From the NCBI RefSeq assembly GCF_030269515.1, contig NZ_BSTM01000008.1:62001-126000 (forward strand): a stretch of DNA of 64,000 nt, read 5' to 3'. The DNA comes from Actinomadura sp. NBRC 104412 (GTDB lineage Bacteria > Actinomycetota > Actinomycetes > Streptosporangiales > Streptosporangiaceae). The translations under genes were made by a program, and so were the position numbers. The notes below the pieces were generated by a model, which saw nothing but the letters and a program-made list of their open reading frames with translations, did no database searches and had not been told where the DNA came from. This document shows, in pieces, positions 37,761 through 46,800 of this stretch. Each line of letters starts with the position of its first letter. Within the stretch, counting starts at the first letter, position 1.

Positions 37761-38546
37761 CTATCCTCGCAGCCGCGACCACGATCTGCGCGGAGAATCG
37801 GCGATCCGGCTGAGGACGACCAGGGCCGCCGGGGGACGCGCGGTTTTGCCTCGCTCCAGCCTCCGCATGAACGCGAGCTGCTCCAGCGTCGGCGGGCCGA
37901 CCGCGAGGCTGCGCCGGGTGGCGGTGGCGGCGTCGGCCTGCCCGGTGTGGACGAGGTAGGCCGCCGCCATCGTGCCCGCGCGCCCGACTCCGGCCCCGCA
38001 GTGCACGAACACCGTGCCCTTCGCCGACCGGACGGTGGTCATGAACCGGTCGACCTGGGCGGGTGTGGGCGCCTGCCCGTCCCTGAGGGGCAGCCGCACG
38101 ACCGTCAGCCCGGCCCGCCGGGGGATCGCGAGCGCGGACGCGGGCAGCCGCTCGGCCCTCAGGTCGACCACCGTGCGGACACCGAGCCGGGCCAGGTGGC
38201 GATACCCGTCCGCGCTGGGCGCCGAGCCCCGCCACAGGTGGTCGTCGACCCGTTCGAAGTTCTGGACCCCGCGTACCGAGGAAGGCCCGCCGACCCGGTG
38301 CATGGCCGTCCGGTCGGCGCCCCGCGCGGCGGCGCTCATCCCCAGGATGACCAGGCTCACCACCGCGAACACGACCCCGTAGCCGATCACCCCGCCGAGC
38401 GCGGCCACCCCCAGCGCGCGCAGGGCACGGACCTTGGCACTGCGGGGCCGGCCTCCCTGCCCTTCCGTCCGCCCTTCCGTCCGCCCTTCCGTGCCGGGGC
38501 TCTGTGCCTCGCCGATGCCGTGCTCCGCGTCACCGTCCCGCCCCAT
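37761..38546 (-). CDS. Membrane-anchored dual-specificity/tyrosine phosphatase-like protein
   Basis: 261 residues. A charged N-terminus with a repeated EGRT motif, one membrane helix at about 43-70 (ALGVAALGGVIGYGVVFAVV), then a DSP-type phosphatase domain: VVDLRAERL carries the general acid Asp (about 129), and HCGAGVGRAG is the HCx5R loop with Cys183 and Arg189. The catalytic domain lies after one helix, so either face of the membrane is possible. GAGAGGGTGG precedes the ATG. Single gene. Confidence 0.82.
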   Translation of the reverse strand: MGRDGDAEHGIGEAQSPGTEGRTEGRTEGQGGRPRSAKVRALRALGVAALGGVIGYGVVFAVVSLVILGMSAAARGADRTAMHRVGGPSSVRGVQNFERVDDHLWRGSAPSADGYRHLARLGVRTVVDLRAERLPASALAIPRRAGLTVVRLPLRDGQAPTPAQVDRFMTTVRSAKGTVFVHCGAGVGRAGTMAAAYLVHTGQADAATATRRSLAVGPPTLEQLAFMRRLERGKTARPPAALVVLSRIADSPRRSWSRLRG

Positions 38547-38595
38547 GACCACCCTCTCGTCCGCCGGCGCCCCCGCGACACCGGGTGGTACCAAA

Positions 38596-40041
38596 CTAGG
38601 CGGAGGCGAGCCGTGCGGCGGCCTCCTCCCAGGGACGGATGTCGCCGGTGGGGTCGTACCGGCGCACCGGCTGGGTGGCGGCGACCAGGGAGCGGATCTC
38701 CGCCAGATCGCTGACCAGGCCGTGGGCGCGGGCCTGGACGAGCACGTTGCCGAGCGCGGTGGCCTCGACCGGGCCGGCGACCACGGGGAGGCCGCAGGCG
38801 TCGGCGGTCAGCCGGCACAGCAGCTCGTTGCGGCTGCCGCCGCCGACCATGTGGACGACGTCGATCTCCCGTCCCGACAGCCGCACCGCCTCCCGGAGGG
38901 TGGCCCGGTGGGCCAGGGCGAGGCTGTCCAGGACGCACCGGACGATCTCCGCGCGGGTGCGGGGCTCGGGGAAACCGCGCCGCACGCAGTGCGCGGCGAT
39001 CCTGGCCGGCATGTCGCCGGGCGGCAGGAACTCCGGGTCGTCCGGGTCGATGAGGAAGCGCCGTGCCGGCACCTGCTCGGCCTCGGCGAGCAGGGCGGGC
39101 AGGTCCGGGGAGCCCCAGGTGCGCAGCGACTCCTGGAGCAGCCACATGCCCATGATGTTGCGCAGATAGCGGATCGTCCCGTCGATGCCGCCCTCGTTGG
39201 TGAAGTTGGCCGCGCGGCTCTCGCCCGACAGCACCGGCGCGTCCAGTTCCACCCCGGCCAGCGACCAGGTGCCGCAGGAGATGAAGCCGAACCGTTCCCC
39301 GGCGGTGGCCGGGACGGCGGCCACGGCCGACGCGGTGTCGTGCGACGCGACCGCCGTGACGGCCAGGTCGCGCGGGAGACCGGCGTCCCCGGCCACATCC
39401 GGCCGCGGCGTCCCGATCACGGCGCCGGGGTCGCGCAGGTCCGGCAGGAGGCGGGCGGGCAGCCCGAGCTTGCCGAGCAGCGTCCGCGACCACTCGCCGG
39501 TCCGGACGTCCAGCAGCCCGGTGGTGGAGGCGTTGGTGCGCTCGGCGCCCGCCTCGCCGGTCAGCCAGAACGCCAGCAGGTCGGGGATCAGCAGCAGCCT
39601 GCTCGCCCGTTCCAGCCCCGCGCCGGCGGCGACGAGCTGGAAGACGGTGTTGAACGGCAGGAATTGCAGGCCCGACACCTGGTAGAGCAGCTCGTCCCCC
39701 ACCTCGGCGCGGACCCGTTCCATGACCCCGGCGGTACGGGAGTCGCGGTAGTGGACCGGGTTGCCCAGCAGCGCGCCGTCCTCGTCGAGCAGACCGTAGT
39801 CGACGGCCCACGAGTCGATGCCGACGGACACGAGCCCGTCCCGGGCGGCGTCTCTCAGCCCGTCCAGGACGTTGCGGTACAGGTCGAGGATGTCCCAGTG
39901 CAGGGTGCCGTTGACCCGGACGGGGCGGTTGGGGAAGCGGTGGACCTCGGTGAGGTCGAGCGTCCCGTCGCCGATCCGGGCGGTCATCACGCGTCCGCTG
40001 GAGGCGCCGAGGTCGACGGCCGCGAACAGAGGGGTGGTCAT
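38596..40041 (-). CDS. rhaB: Rhamnulokinase
   Basis: 481 residues of the FGGY carbohydrate-kinase family. PLFAAVDLGASSGRVMTARI at the N-terminus, SVGIDSWAVDYGLLDEDGAL, FISCGTWSLAGVELDAPVLS and VHMVGGGSRNELLCRLTADA are rhamnulokinase landmarks. Phosphorylates L-rhamnulose to L-rhamnulose-1-phosphate with ATP. Last gene of lacI-lutABC-rhaB; its start lies 19 bases after lutC (an in-frame ATG at 40053 is also possible). Belongs functionally with the divergent rha operon. Confidence 0.92.
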   Translation of the reverse strand: MTTPLFAAVDLGASSGRVMTARIGDGTLDLTEVHRFPNRPVRVNGTLHWDILDLYRNVLDGLRDAARDGLVSVGIDSWAVDYGLLDEDGALLGNPVHYRDSRTAGVMERVRAEVGDELLYQVSGLQFLPFNTVFQLVAAGAGLERASRLLLIPDLLAFWLTGEAGAERTNASTTGLLDVRTGEWSRTLLGKLGLPARLLPDLRDPGAVIGTPRPDVAGDAGLPRDLAVTAVASHDTASAVAAVPATAGERFGFISCGTWSLAGVELDAPVLSGESRAANFTNEGGIDGTIRYLRNIMGMWLLQESLRTWGSPDLPALLAEAEQVPARRFLIDPDDPEFLPPGDMPARIAAHCVRRGFPEPRTRAEIVRCVLDSLALAHRATLREAVRLSGREIDVVHMVGGGSRNELLCRLTADACGLPVVAGPVEATALGNVLVQARAHGLVSDLAEIRSLVAATQPVRRYDPTGDIRPWEEAAARLASA

Positions 40042-40059
40042 TGAACGTGCCATTCGGTT

Positions 40060-40683
40060 TCAGTGCAGGAGCAGGACGTCGAGCGTGCGCGGGCCGTGGA
40101 CCCCCTCGACCCGGGACAGCTCGATGTCGCTGGTGGCCGAGGGGCCGGACACGAAGGTCAGCGGGCGTGCCGGGTCGAGCCGTTCCAGGGCCTCGGGGAC
40201 GTCGGCGGCGACCTGGTCGGCGGTGACGACGATCAGGTGGTAGTCGGGGACGAGCGACAGCGCCCGCGGTCCCTGCGCCGGGCCGTGGTCCAGGACGATC
40301 GTGCCGGTCTCGGCGATCCCGGCCGCGCAGGCGGTGATCGCGCCGGCCAGCCCGTCCAGGTCGGCGACGGCCGGGTCGCGCACCAGCCACCCTTCCTCGA
40401 CCTCCGCGACCCATGCGCCGGGCAGCCCGCCCGGCACCCCGTACAACCCGGGGCGGGACGCCAGCGCCTCCGCGACCGCGCCCGGCAGTTCCGCGGCGGT
40501 GACCGCGCGGACCGTGGCGCGGTAGTGCGCGACCCGTTCGGCGAACAGGTCGAGAATGCCGTCGCCGTGGTGCCGTCGCAGGTAGGAGCGGTCGATCTCG
40601 GCGTAGGACTTGGCGACCTCGGCCGCGGGCCGGGCCGGGGCGATCCGGTCGATCCGCCGCAGGATCTCGTCCCGTGCGCTCAC
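40060..40683 (-). CDS. lutC: Lactate utilisation protein LutC (LUD domain)
   Basis: 207 residues, LUD-domain protein. Segments ETGTIVLDHGPAQGPRALSL, HLIVVTADQVAADVPEALE and the C-terminal FVSGPSATSDIELSRVEGVH, GPRTLDVLLL are the family hallmark. Third subunit of the LutABC L-lactate oxidation complex that yields pyruvate. GTG start overlaps the lutB stop (GTGA). Location inside a rhamnose operon links it to lactate made from L-lactaldehyde. Confidence 0.9.
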   Translation of the reverse strand: MSARDEILRRIDRIAPARPAAEVAKSYAEIDRSYLRRHHGDGILDLFAERVAHYRATVRAVTAAELPGAVAEALASRPGLYGVPGGLPGAWVAEVEEGWLVRDPAVADLDGLAGAITACAAGIAETGTIVLDHGPAQGPRALSLVPDYHLIVVTADQVAADVPEALERLDPARPLTFVSGPSATSDIELSRVEGVHGPRTLDVLLLH

Positions 40684-42137
40684 TTGGTCCCTCCGCCGGT
40701 GCGCGACCACCAGGCTCGGAACGACTCCTTCGGCGGGGCGGGCGCGTCCCGGGTGTCGGTCCAGCCTTTCAGCGGGCCGGGGAGGCGGCGGATGCGCCCG
40801 TTGCGGCCGACGACCCAGCGGCTCGCCGACGCCGCGCGCTGCGCCAGGCCCAGCCTGGCCGGGGAACGCAGCGTCCAGGCGGCGACGCCCATCGTGGCCC
40901 GCTCGATCGGGTGCTTGTGCGACCCCTCCACGGCGCGGGCGCGCAGATGCACCAGCACCTCGGGGATGTCGATGGCGACGGGGCACGCCTCGAAGCAGGC
41001 CCCGCACAGCGACGACGCGTACGGCAGGGAGGCGTCCACCTCCGACCCGATCCCGCGGATCTGCGGCGACAGGATCGCGCCGATCGGCCCCGGGTAGGGA
41101 GAGCCGTAGGCGTGGCCGCCCGCGCGCGAGTACACCGGGCACACGTTCAGGCAGGCCGAGCAGCGGATGCAGCGCAGCGCCTGCCGCCCGACCTCGTCCT
41201 CCAGCGTGTCGACGCGGCCGTTGTCCAGCAGGACGAGGTGGAAGTCGCGGGGCCCGTCGCCCTCGGACGTGCCCGTCCAGGTGGAGGTGTAGGGGTTCAT
41301 CCGCTCGGCGGTGGACGAGCGGGGCAGCAGTTGGAGGAACACCTCCAGGTCGCGCCAGCTCGGAACGATCTTCTCCACGCCCATCACCGAGATCAGCGTC
41401 TCGGGGAGGGTGAGGCACATCCGGCCGTTGCCCTCCGACTCCACCACCACCAGCGTCCCGGTGTCGGCGACCGCGAAGTTGGCGCCCGAGATCCCGACCT
41501 TGGCCGACAGGAACTTGGCGCGCAGATGGGCGCGGGCCGCGGCGGTCAGCTCGGTGGGGGAGTCCGACAGGCCGGGCGGTGCGTCCGGCATCTCGCGGCG
41601 GAAGATGTCGCGGATGTCGGATCGGTTGCGGTGGATCGCCGGGACGAGGATGTGCGAGGGCCGGTCGTGCCCGAGCTGGACGATCAGCTCGGCCAGGTCG
41701 GTCTCGTAGGCGGTGATGCCCTCCTCGGCCAGCGCCTCGTTCAGCCCGATCTCCTGGGTGGCCATCGACTTGACCTTGACGACCTCCCGCTCGCCGGTGG
41801 CCTTGACCAGGCCGGCGACGATCCGGTTGGCCTCGGCCGCGTCCCTGGCCCAGTGCACGGTGCCGCCGGCCTCCGTGACCTTCTCCTCAAGCCGCCGCAG
41901 GTAGTGGCCGAGGTTGGCCAGGACGTGGTCCTTGATCTGTTTGCCGGCCTCGCGCAGCGCCGCCCAGTCGTCCAGCTCCGCGACGGCGGCGGCGCGGCGG
42001 CCGCGGATCGTCGTGGTGGCGTGCGCCAGGTTGCGGCGCAGCCGGGTGTCGGCGACCGCCTTCCTGGCCGCGTCGGGGAACGAGGGCATCCCGACGTAGG
42101 TGGGCATCGCTCCGTCATGCTTCGCGCGGCCGTTCAT
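40680..42137 (-). CDS. lutB: Iron-sulfur lactate utilisation protein LutB
   Basis: 485 residues. An N-terminal LUD domain (about 60-280, with VVKVKSMATQEIGLNEALAE, GANFAVADTGTLVVVESEGN) is followed by two ferredoxin-type clusters: CIRCSACLNVCPVYSRAGG near 320 and CGACFEACPVAIDIPEVLV near 370, then a C-terminal tail. Electron-transfer subunit of the lactate oxidation complex. ATG overlaps the lutA stop as ATGA. Confidence 0.92.
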   Translation of the reverse strand: MNGRAKHDGAMPTYVGMPSFPDAARKAVADTRLRRNLAHATTTIRGRRAAAVAELDDWAALREAGKQIKDHVLANLGHYLRRLEEKVTEAGGTVHWARDAAEANRIVAGLVKATGEREVVKVKSMATQEIGLNEALAEEGITAYETDLAELIVQLGHDRPSHILVPAIHRNRSDIRDIFRREMPDAPPGLSDSPTELTAAARAHLRAKFLSAKVGISGANFAVADTGTLVVVESEGNGRMCLTLPETLISVMGVEKIVPSWRDLEVFLQLLPRSSTAERMNPYTSTWTGTSEGDGPRDFHLVLLDNGRVDTLEDEVGRQALRCIRCSACLNVCPVYSRAGGHAYGSPYPGPIGAILSPQIRGIGSEVDASLPYASSLCGACFEACPVAIDIPEVLVHLRARAVEGSHKHPIERATMGVAAWTLRSPARLGLAQRAASASRWVVGRNGRIRRLPGPLKGWTDTRDAPAPPKESFRAWWSRTGGGTK

Positions 42138-42838
42138 CGGGCGGTCTCCTCCGTGGAGGCCAGGATCTCGGCCAGGTGGACGGTCCGGACGCCCGAGCGG
42201 GTGCGGGTCAGCGCGCCGCCGATGTGCATCAGGCAGGAGTTGTCGGCCGCGCACAGCGCCTCGGCCCCCGTGCGCCGCACGTTGGTGACCTTGTCGGCGC
42301 ACATCGCGGCCGACACCTCGGAGTTCTTCAGCGCGAACGTCCCGCCGAAGCCGCAGCACTCGGTGGCCTCGGGCAGCTCGACCAGGTCGATGCCGCGCAC
42401 CTCGCGCAGCAGCCGCAGCGGCCGGTCGCCCACGTGCAGCATCCGCAGCGAGTGGCAGGTCGGATGGTAGGTGACGCGGTGGGGGAAGTAGGCGCCCACA
42501 TCGGTCACGCCGAGCACGTCCACCAGGAACTCCGACAGCTCGTAGACCTTGGGCACCGGCCCGTCGTGGAGCCTGGGATGCCAGTCGCGGACCATCGCGC
42601 CGCAGGACGCCGACGGGGTCACGACCGCGTCGTACCCCGCGAACGCCTCGGCGAAGCCCCGTGCCAGGGGCGCGGCCTGGGAGCGGTATCCGGTGTTGAA
42701 GTGCATCTGGCCGCAGCAGGTCTGCGCTTCGGGGAAGTCGACCTCCTGGCCGAGCCTGCGCAGCAACCGGACGACCGCCTTGCCCGTGCCCGGGAAGAGG
42801 GTGTCGTTGAGGCAGGTGATGAACAGGGCGACCTTCAT
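42134..42838 (-). CDS. lutA: Cysteine-rich lactate utilisation protein LutA
   Basis: 234 residues with two CCG domains: ALFITCLNDTLFPGTGKAVV and AQTCCGQMHFNTGYRSQA in the first, VTYHPTCHSLRMLHVGDRP and TECCGFGGTFALKNSEVSA in the second. This is the (Fe-S/hetero-disulfide-reductase-like) subunit of LutABC. Its ATG overlaps the LacI-family stop by four bases. With lutB and lutC it oxidises L-lactate to pyruvate. Confidence 0.92.
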   Translation of the reverse strand: MKVALFITCLNDTLFPGTGKAVVRLLRRLGQEVDFPEAQTCCGQMHFNTGYRSQAAPLARGFAEAFAGYDAVVTPSASCGAMVRDWHPRLHDGPVPKVYELSEFLVDVLGVTDVGAYFPHRVTYHPTCHSLRMLHVGDRPLRLLREVRGIDLVELPEATECCGFGGTFALKNSEVSAAMCADKVTNVRRTGAEALCAADNSCLMHIGGALTRTRSGVRTVHLAEILASTEETAR

Positions 42839-43875
42839 CGCGGGCTCCGTTCCGTCGAGTCGCGGACGACCAGCTCCGGCTGGAACATGACCTGCTGGTG
42901 GGCGTGGGTCTCGGTGTCGTCGCACTCCTCCAGGAGCAGCTCGGTGGCGATCCGTCCCAGTTGGTAGGTGGGCTGGCGCACCGAGCTGAGCGGGACCGCG
43001 GCCGCCGCGCTGAACTCGATGTCGTCGTACCCGATCACGGCCACGTCCGCGGGCACCTTCACGCCCGCGCGCAGCAGCACCCGCAGCACGCCCAGCGCGA
43101 GCAGGTCGTTCGCGCAGAAGACGGCGTCGGGCAGCGTCTCGGCCTCCAGCAGGCGGTGGGCCGCCTCCTGGCCGTTGCGGGCGTTCATCGCGGGGACGGT
43201 CAGCTCGGTCATGGCGTTCCGTCCCAGCCCGGCGGCGCGCAGGGCGCGCAGCGCGCCCTTGCGGCGGTCGGTGCACTGCCGCAGGGCGGAGGGGCCGGTG
43301 ACGAACGCGATGCTGCGGGCGCCCCGGTCGAGCAGGTGCCCGACCGCCAGTTCCCCGCCCGCCATGTCGTCCACCGCGACCGAGCACTGGTTGGCGCGGG
43401 GGGTCGGGTGGTCCAGCAGGACGACCGGGACGCCCCGGTCGCGCAGCAGGTCGGCGTTCTGCCCGTCGTCCCCGACCGGGGTGACCAGGACGCCCCGGAC
43501 CCGCTGCTCCGCCAGGACCCGGAGGTTGCGCTGCTCGCGCTCGCCCGACTCGGCCGAGGAGGACAGCAGGACGGCGTAGCCGCGTTCGCTCGCCACGTCC
43601 TCGACCCCGCGGGCCACGTCGGTGAAGAACGGGTTGGCCAGGTCGAGCACCATCAGGCCGATCGTGCTGCTGTGCCCGGCGCGCAGCGTGGACGCCGACC
43701 CGTTGCGGACGAACCCCAGCTCGCGGATCGATCTCTCCACCCTGGCACGGGTCGCGGCGGCGACCCGTTCTGGACGGTTGAGCACGTTGGAGACCGTACC
43801 GGGGGAGACCCCGGCATGCTCGGCGACCTGCTTGATCCCCACGGTGCCCAACTCGCGCCCCCCGGTCTCCTCCAC
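42835..43875 (-). CDS. LacI-family regulator of the rhamnose locus
   Basis: 346 residues. N-terminal HTH (VGIKQVAEHAGVSPGTVSNV, hinge LNRPERVAAATRARVERSIR) is followed by a periplasmic-binding-type ligand domain (IGLMVLDLANPFFTDVARGV, GVLVTPVGDDG, AVIGYDDIEFSAAAAVPLSS). First gene of the minus operon. Two ACGT-centred half-palindromic sites flank the divergent promoters, as expected for autoregulation and control of both operons; L-rhamnose or rhamnulose is the likely inducer (inference). GTG 43875 is taken as start; a later GTG at 43842 directly before the HTH is possible. Confidence 0.9.
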   Translation of the reverse strand: MEETGGRELGTVGIKQVAEHAGVSPGTVSNVLNRPERVAAATRARVERSIRELGFVRNGSASTLRAGHSSTIGLMVLDLANPFFTDVARGVEDVASERGYAVLLSSSAESGEREQRNLRVLAEQRVRGVLVTPVGDDGQNADLLRDRGVPVVLLDHPTPRANQCSVAVDDMAGGELAVGHLLDRGARSIAFVTGPSALRQCTDRRKGALRALRAAGLGRNAMTELTVPAMNARNGQEAAHRLLEAETLPDAVFCANDLLALGVLRVLLRAGVKVPADVAVIGYDDIEFSAAAAVPLSSVRQPTYQLGRIATELLLEECDDTETHAHQQVMFQPELVVRDSTERSPR

Positions 43876-43895
43876 CGCTGCCAGATGCCGCGCTC

Positions 43896-43924
43896 ACTTT
43901 GGGTCATCCTTTAAAACGTGTCAA
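43896..43924 (-). promoter_or_regulatory. Promoter and operator of the lacI-lutABC-rhaB operon
   Basis: Minus strand TTGACA (43924-43919), 17-base spacer, CAAAGT (43901-43896). The ACACGTTTTAAA immediately after the -35 carries the LacI-type CG-centred core ACGT and shares TTTAAAACGT with the site at 44041. Transcription would begin about 15 bases before the GTG. Confidence 0.55.
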
Positions 43925-43995
43925 CCCTACTGTGAGGTGCCGTTTGCTCACCAGGCGGCCACGGGCCCCGATGGCAACGAGCGGAGAACGGCCTC

Positions 43996-44056
43996 TTGAC
44001 GAGCGGTTGCGTCCACATCTACCGTCCTGGGCAACATAGATTTAAAACGTTTTTCA
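43996..44056 (+). promoter_or_regulatory. Promoter and operator of the rhaTPQS operon
   Basis: TTGACG (43996-44001) and TACCGT (44020-44025) are 18 bases apart. TTTAAAACGTTTTTCA (44041-44056) contains the perfect palindrome AAAACGTTTT just downstream of the expected start site, a classical LacI-family repressor position. Confidence 0.55.
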
Positions 44057-44104
44057 TAGCAAGGTTACGTGGCACTACGAGCAACACCAGTGAGGAGGGT
44101 GGCC

Positions 44105-45649
44105 GTGAGCGCACCCGCGCGGTCGGCGCCGCCGACATTGGCACTGGTCAACGTGAGCAAGTCGTTCGGCGCCGTGCGGGCACTGCAGGACGTCACCCTG
44201 GAGCTGTACGCCGGTGAGGTGCATGCCCTCGCCGGCGAGAACGGCGCCGGTAAGTCCACAGTGGTAAAAACGTTCGCAGGCGTGCACCGTCCCGACGCGG
44301 GCGAGGTCCGCGTCGACGGGCGGCCGGTGGAGTTCCACGGGCCCGGCGACGCCCAGCAGGCCGGGGTCGCGGTCATCTACCAGGAGCCCACGCTGTTCCC
44401 CGACCTGTCGGTCGCCGAGAACATCTTCATGGGCCGCCAGCCCCGCGCCGGGCTGGGCAGGATCGACCGCCGGGCCATGCACGAGCGCACCTCCGAGCTG
44501 TTCGCCCGGCTGGGTGTCGCGCTGGACCCCCAGCAACCCGCCCGCGGTCTGTCCATCGCCGACCAGCAGGTCGTCGAGATCGCCAAGGCCATCTCCCGGG
44601 ACGCCCGGGTGCTGATCATGGACGAGCCGACCGCCGCGCTGACCGGCCAGGAGGTGGCCCGGCTGTTCACGGTCACCAGGACCCTCCAGGAGCAGGGCTG
44701 CGCGATCCTGTTCATCTCGCACCGGCTGGAGGAGATCTTCGAGCTCTGCCAGCGGGTCACCACCCTGCGCGACGGCACCTACATCGGCACCGAGCCGGTG
44801 GACGGCCTCACCCCCGACGACCTGGTGCAGCGGATGGTCGGCCGCGAGCTCGGCCAGCTCTACCCCAAGCAGGACGTCACGCCGGGCGAGGTGGCGCTGA
44901 AGGTGTCCAGGCTCACCCGCGAGGGCGCCTTCACCGACATCTCCTTCGAGGTGCGGCGCGGCGAGATCGTCGCGCTGGCCGGGCTGGTCGGCGCGGGCCG
45001 CAGCGAGGTCGCCCGCGCGATCTTCGGCGTGGACCGCTGGGACGCCGGAAGCGTCGAGGTGGCCGGGCGGAGGCTGCCGCCCGCGAGCCCGACCGCCGCC
45101 ATGTCGGTCGGGCTGGCGCTGGTCCCCGAGGACCGCCGCCAGCAGGGCCTGGTCATGGACATGTCCATCGAGCGCAACATGGGCCTCACCCAGCTCCGCG
45201 CGCTGCGCCGCGCCACCCGGCGCGGGCCGCTGATCTCCCGCAGGGTGGAGCGGGACCGCGCCGCCGACTGGGCGCTGCGGCTCCAGCTCAAGTACGCCCG
45301 GCTGAGCGACGTCGTCGGCGTCCTGTCGGGCGGCAACCAGCAGAAGGTCGTGCTGGCCAAGTGGCTGGCCACCGAGCCCACCGTGCTGATCGTGGACGAG
45401 CCCACCCGCGGCATCGACGTCGGCACCAAGGCCGAGGTGCACCGGCTGCTGTCGGAACTGGCCTCGCAGGACCTGGCGGTGCTGATGATCTCCTCCGACC
45501 TGCCCGAGGTGCTCGGCATGGCCGACCGGGTGCTGGTCATGCACGAGGGGCGGCTGGCCGCCGAGATCGCGCGGGCCGACGCCACCGAGGAGACGGTCAT
45601 GGCCGCCGCGACCGGCCGCGCCGGCGACGGGAACGGGAAGGCGGCCTGA
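44105..45649 (+). CDS. rhaT: Rhamnose ABC importer ATPase (double ABC)
   Basis: 514 residues with two ABC domains, as in ribose/rhamnose-class sugar importers. First domain: Walker [13 protein letters not shown], signature [14 protein letters not shown], Walker [12 protein letters not shown]. Second domain lacks a canonical Walker A ([18 protein letters not shown]), as usual, with signature [15 protein letters not shown] and [16 protein letters not shown]. Start GTG 44105 has AGGAGG seven bases upstream; an upstream in-frame GTG at 44069 does not. Stop overlaps the next start (TGATG). Confidence 0.92.
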   Translation: MSAPARSAPPTLALVNVSKSFGAVRALQDVTLELYAGEVHALAGENGAGKSTVVKTFAGVHRPDAGEVRVDGRPVEFHGPGDAQQAGVAVIYQEPTLFPDLSVAENIFMGRQPRAGLGRIDRRAMHERTSELFARLGVALDPQQPARGLSIADQQVVEIAKAISRDARVLIMDEPTAALTGQEVARLFTVTRTLQEQGCAILFISHRLEEIFELCQRVTTLRDGTYIGTEPVDGLTPDDLVQRMVGRELGQLYPKQDVTPGEVALKVSRLTREGAFTDISFEVRRGEIVALAGLVGAGRSEVARAIFGVDRWDAGSVEVAGRRLPPASPTAAMSVGLALVPEDRRQQGLVMDMSIERNMGLTQLRALRRATRRGPLISRRVERDRAADWALRLQLKYARLSDVVGVLSGGNQQKVVLAKWLATEPTVLIVDEPTRGIDVGTKAEVHRLLSELASQDLAVLMISSDLPEVLGMADRVLVMHEGRLAAEIARADATEETVMAAATGRAGDGNGKAA

Positions 45650-46800
45650 TGACCACGCTCACCGAGACCCCGACCAGGCCCCCCGCCGACGCCCCCGCCC
45701 AGACCGGCGGCCGGCTGGTCGACCTGGTGCTGCGGGCCCGCGAACTGAGCATCGCCGCGGCCCTGATCCTGCTGGTGGTCATCACCACCATCGCCAACCC
45801 GCAGTTCCTGTCCGCGCAGGGCGTCGAGGACATCTTCCTCAACGCCTCCATCCTGGTGCTGCTCGCGGTCGGCCAGACCATGGTCGTGGTCACCCGCAAC
45901 ATCGACCTGTCGGTCGGCTCGGTCGTCGGGCTGGTCGCGTTCGTCACCGGCGACTTCGCCTCGGGCACCGACCGCAACGTGCTGCTGGTCCTGGTGGTCG
46001 GCATGGCCATCGGCACCCTGTGCGGCCTGGTGAACGGGCTGCTGGTCAGCTTCTGCCGGGTCCCCGCGCTGGTGGTCACCCTGGGCACGCTGTACGTGAT
46101 CCAGGGCATCGACTACTACCTCGCGCACGGCGAGCAGATCAGCGCGTCCGACCTGCCGTCCTCGGTGCTGTCGCTGGGCAACGACGCCGTGCTGGGCGTT
46201 CCCTACCTGCCGATCATCACCGTGGCGGTCATGCTGGCCATGGGCTACTACCTGCGGTCCTACTCCTCGGGCCGGGAGTTCTACGCGATCGGGTCCAACC
46301 CCGAGGCGGCCCGGCTCGCCGGCGTCCCGATCCGGCGCAGGGTGCTGACCGCCTACCTGGTCAGCGGCCTGCTCGCCGGCCTCGCCGGGGTGCTGTGGCT
46401 GGCCCGGTTCGGCACGGTGGTGGCCGACGCCGCCAACGGCTGGGAGCTGAAGGTGGTCAGCGCGGTCGTGGTCGGCGGCGTGGCCATCGTCGGCGGCACC
46501 GGCACCGTGTACGGCGCGGCCCTGGGCGCCCTGCTGATCACCACCATCGGCAGCGTGCTGGTGGTGCTCAAGGTCAACTCGTTCTGGCAGGACGCCATCA
46601 CCGGCGTGCTGCTCCTGCTGGCCATCAGCGTGGACCGGCTGCTGGCGCTGCGCGTCACCCGCGCCCTGCGCGTCAGGTCCAGGACCAGGCGGGGACGCCG
46701 CTGGCTCAACGGCAACGGCGGCGCGCACCGCGCCGGGCGGGCCGAGGCCGCCCCGCCGTCCCCGGCGACCAAGGAAGGGAGCGCTCGCGATGAGGTTTGA
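45649..46800 (+). CDS. rhaP: Rhamnose ABC importer permease 1
   Basis: 383 residues, BPD_transp_2 family with about ten membrane helices. Family markers ASILVLLAVGQTMVVVTRNI, DLSVGSVVGLVAFVTGDFA and EFYAIGSNPEAARLAGVPI are clear. The C-terminal 45 residues are basic and polar. Pairs with the second permease, whose ATG lies inside this gene (11-base overlap). Coupled to rhaT by TGATG. Confidence 0.9.
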   Translation: MTTLTETPTRPPADAPAQTGGRLVDLVLRARELSIAAALILLVVITTIANPQFLSAQGVEDIFLNASILVLLAVGQTMVVVTRNIDLSVGSVVGLVAFVTGDFASGTDRNVLLVLVVGMAIGTLCGLVNGLLVSFCRVPALVVTLGTLYVIQGIDYYLAHGEQISASDLPSSVLSLGNDAVLGVPYLPIITVAVMLAMGYYLRSYSSGREFYAIGSNPEAARLAGVPIRRRVLTAYLVSGLLAGLAGVLWLARFGTVVADAANGWELKVVSAVVVGGVAIVGGTGTVYGAALGALLITTIGSVLVVLKVNSFWQDAITGVLLLLAISVDRLLALRVTRALRVRSRTRRGRRWLNGNGGAHRAGRAEAAPPSPATKEGSARDEV

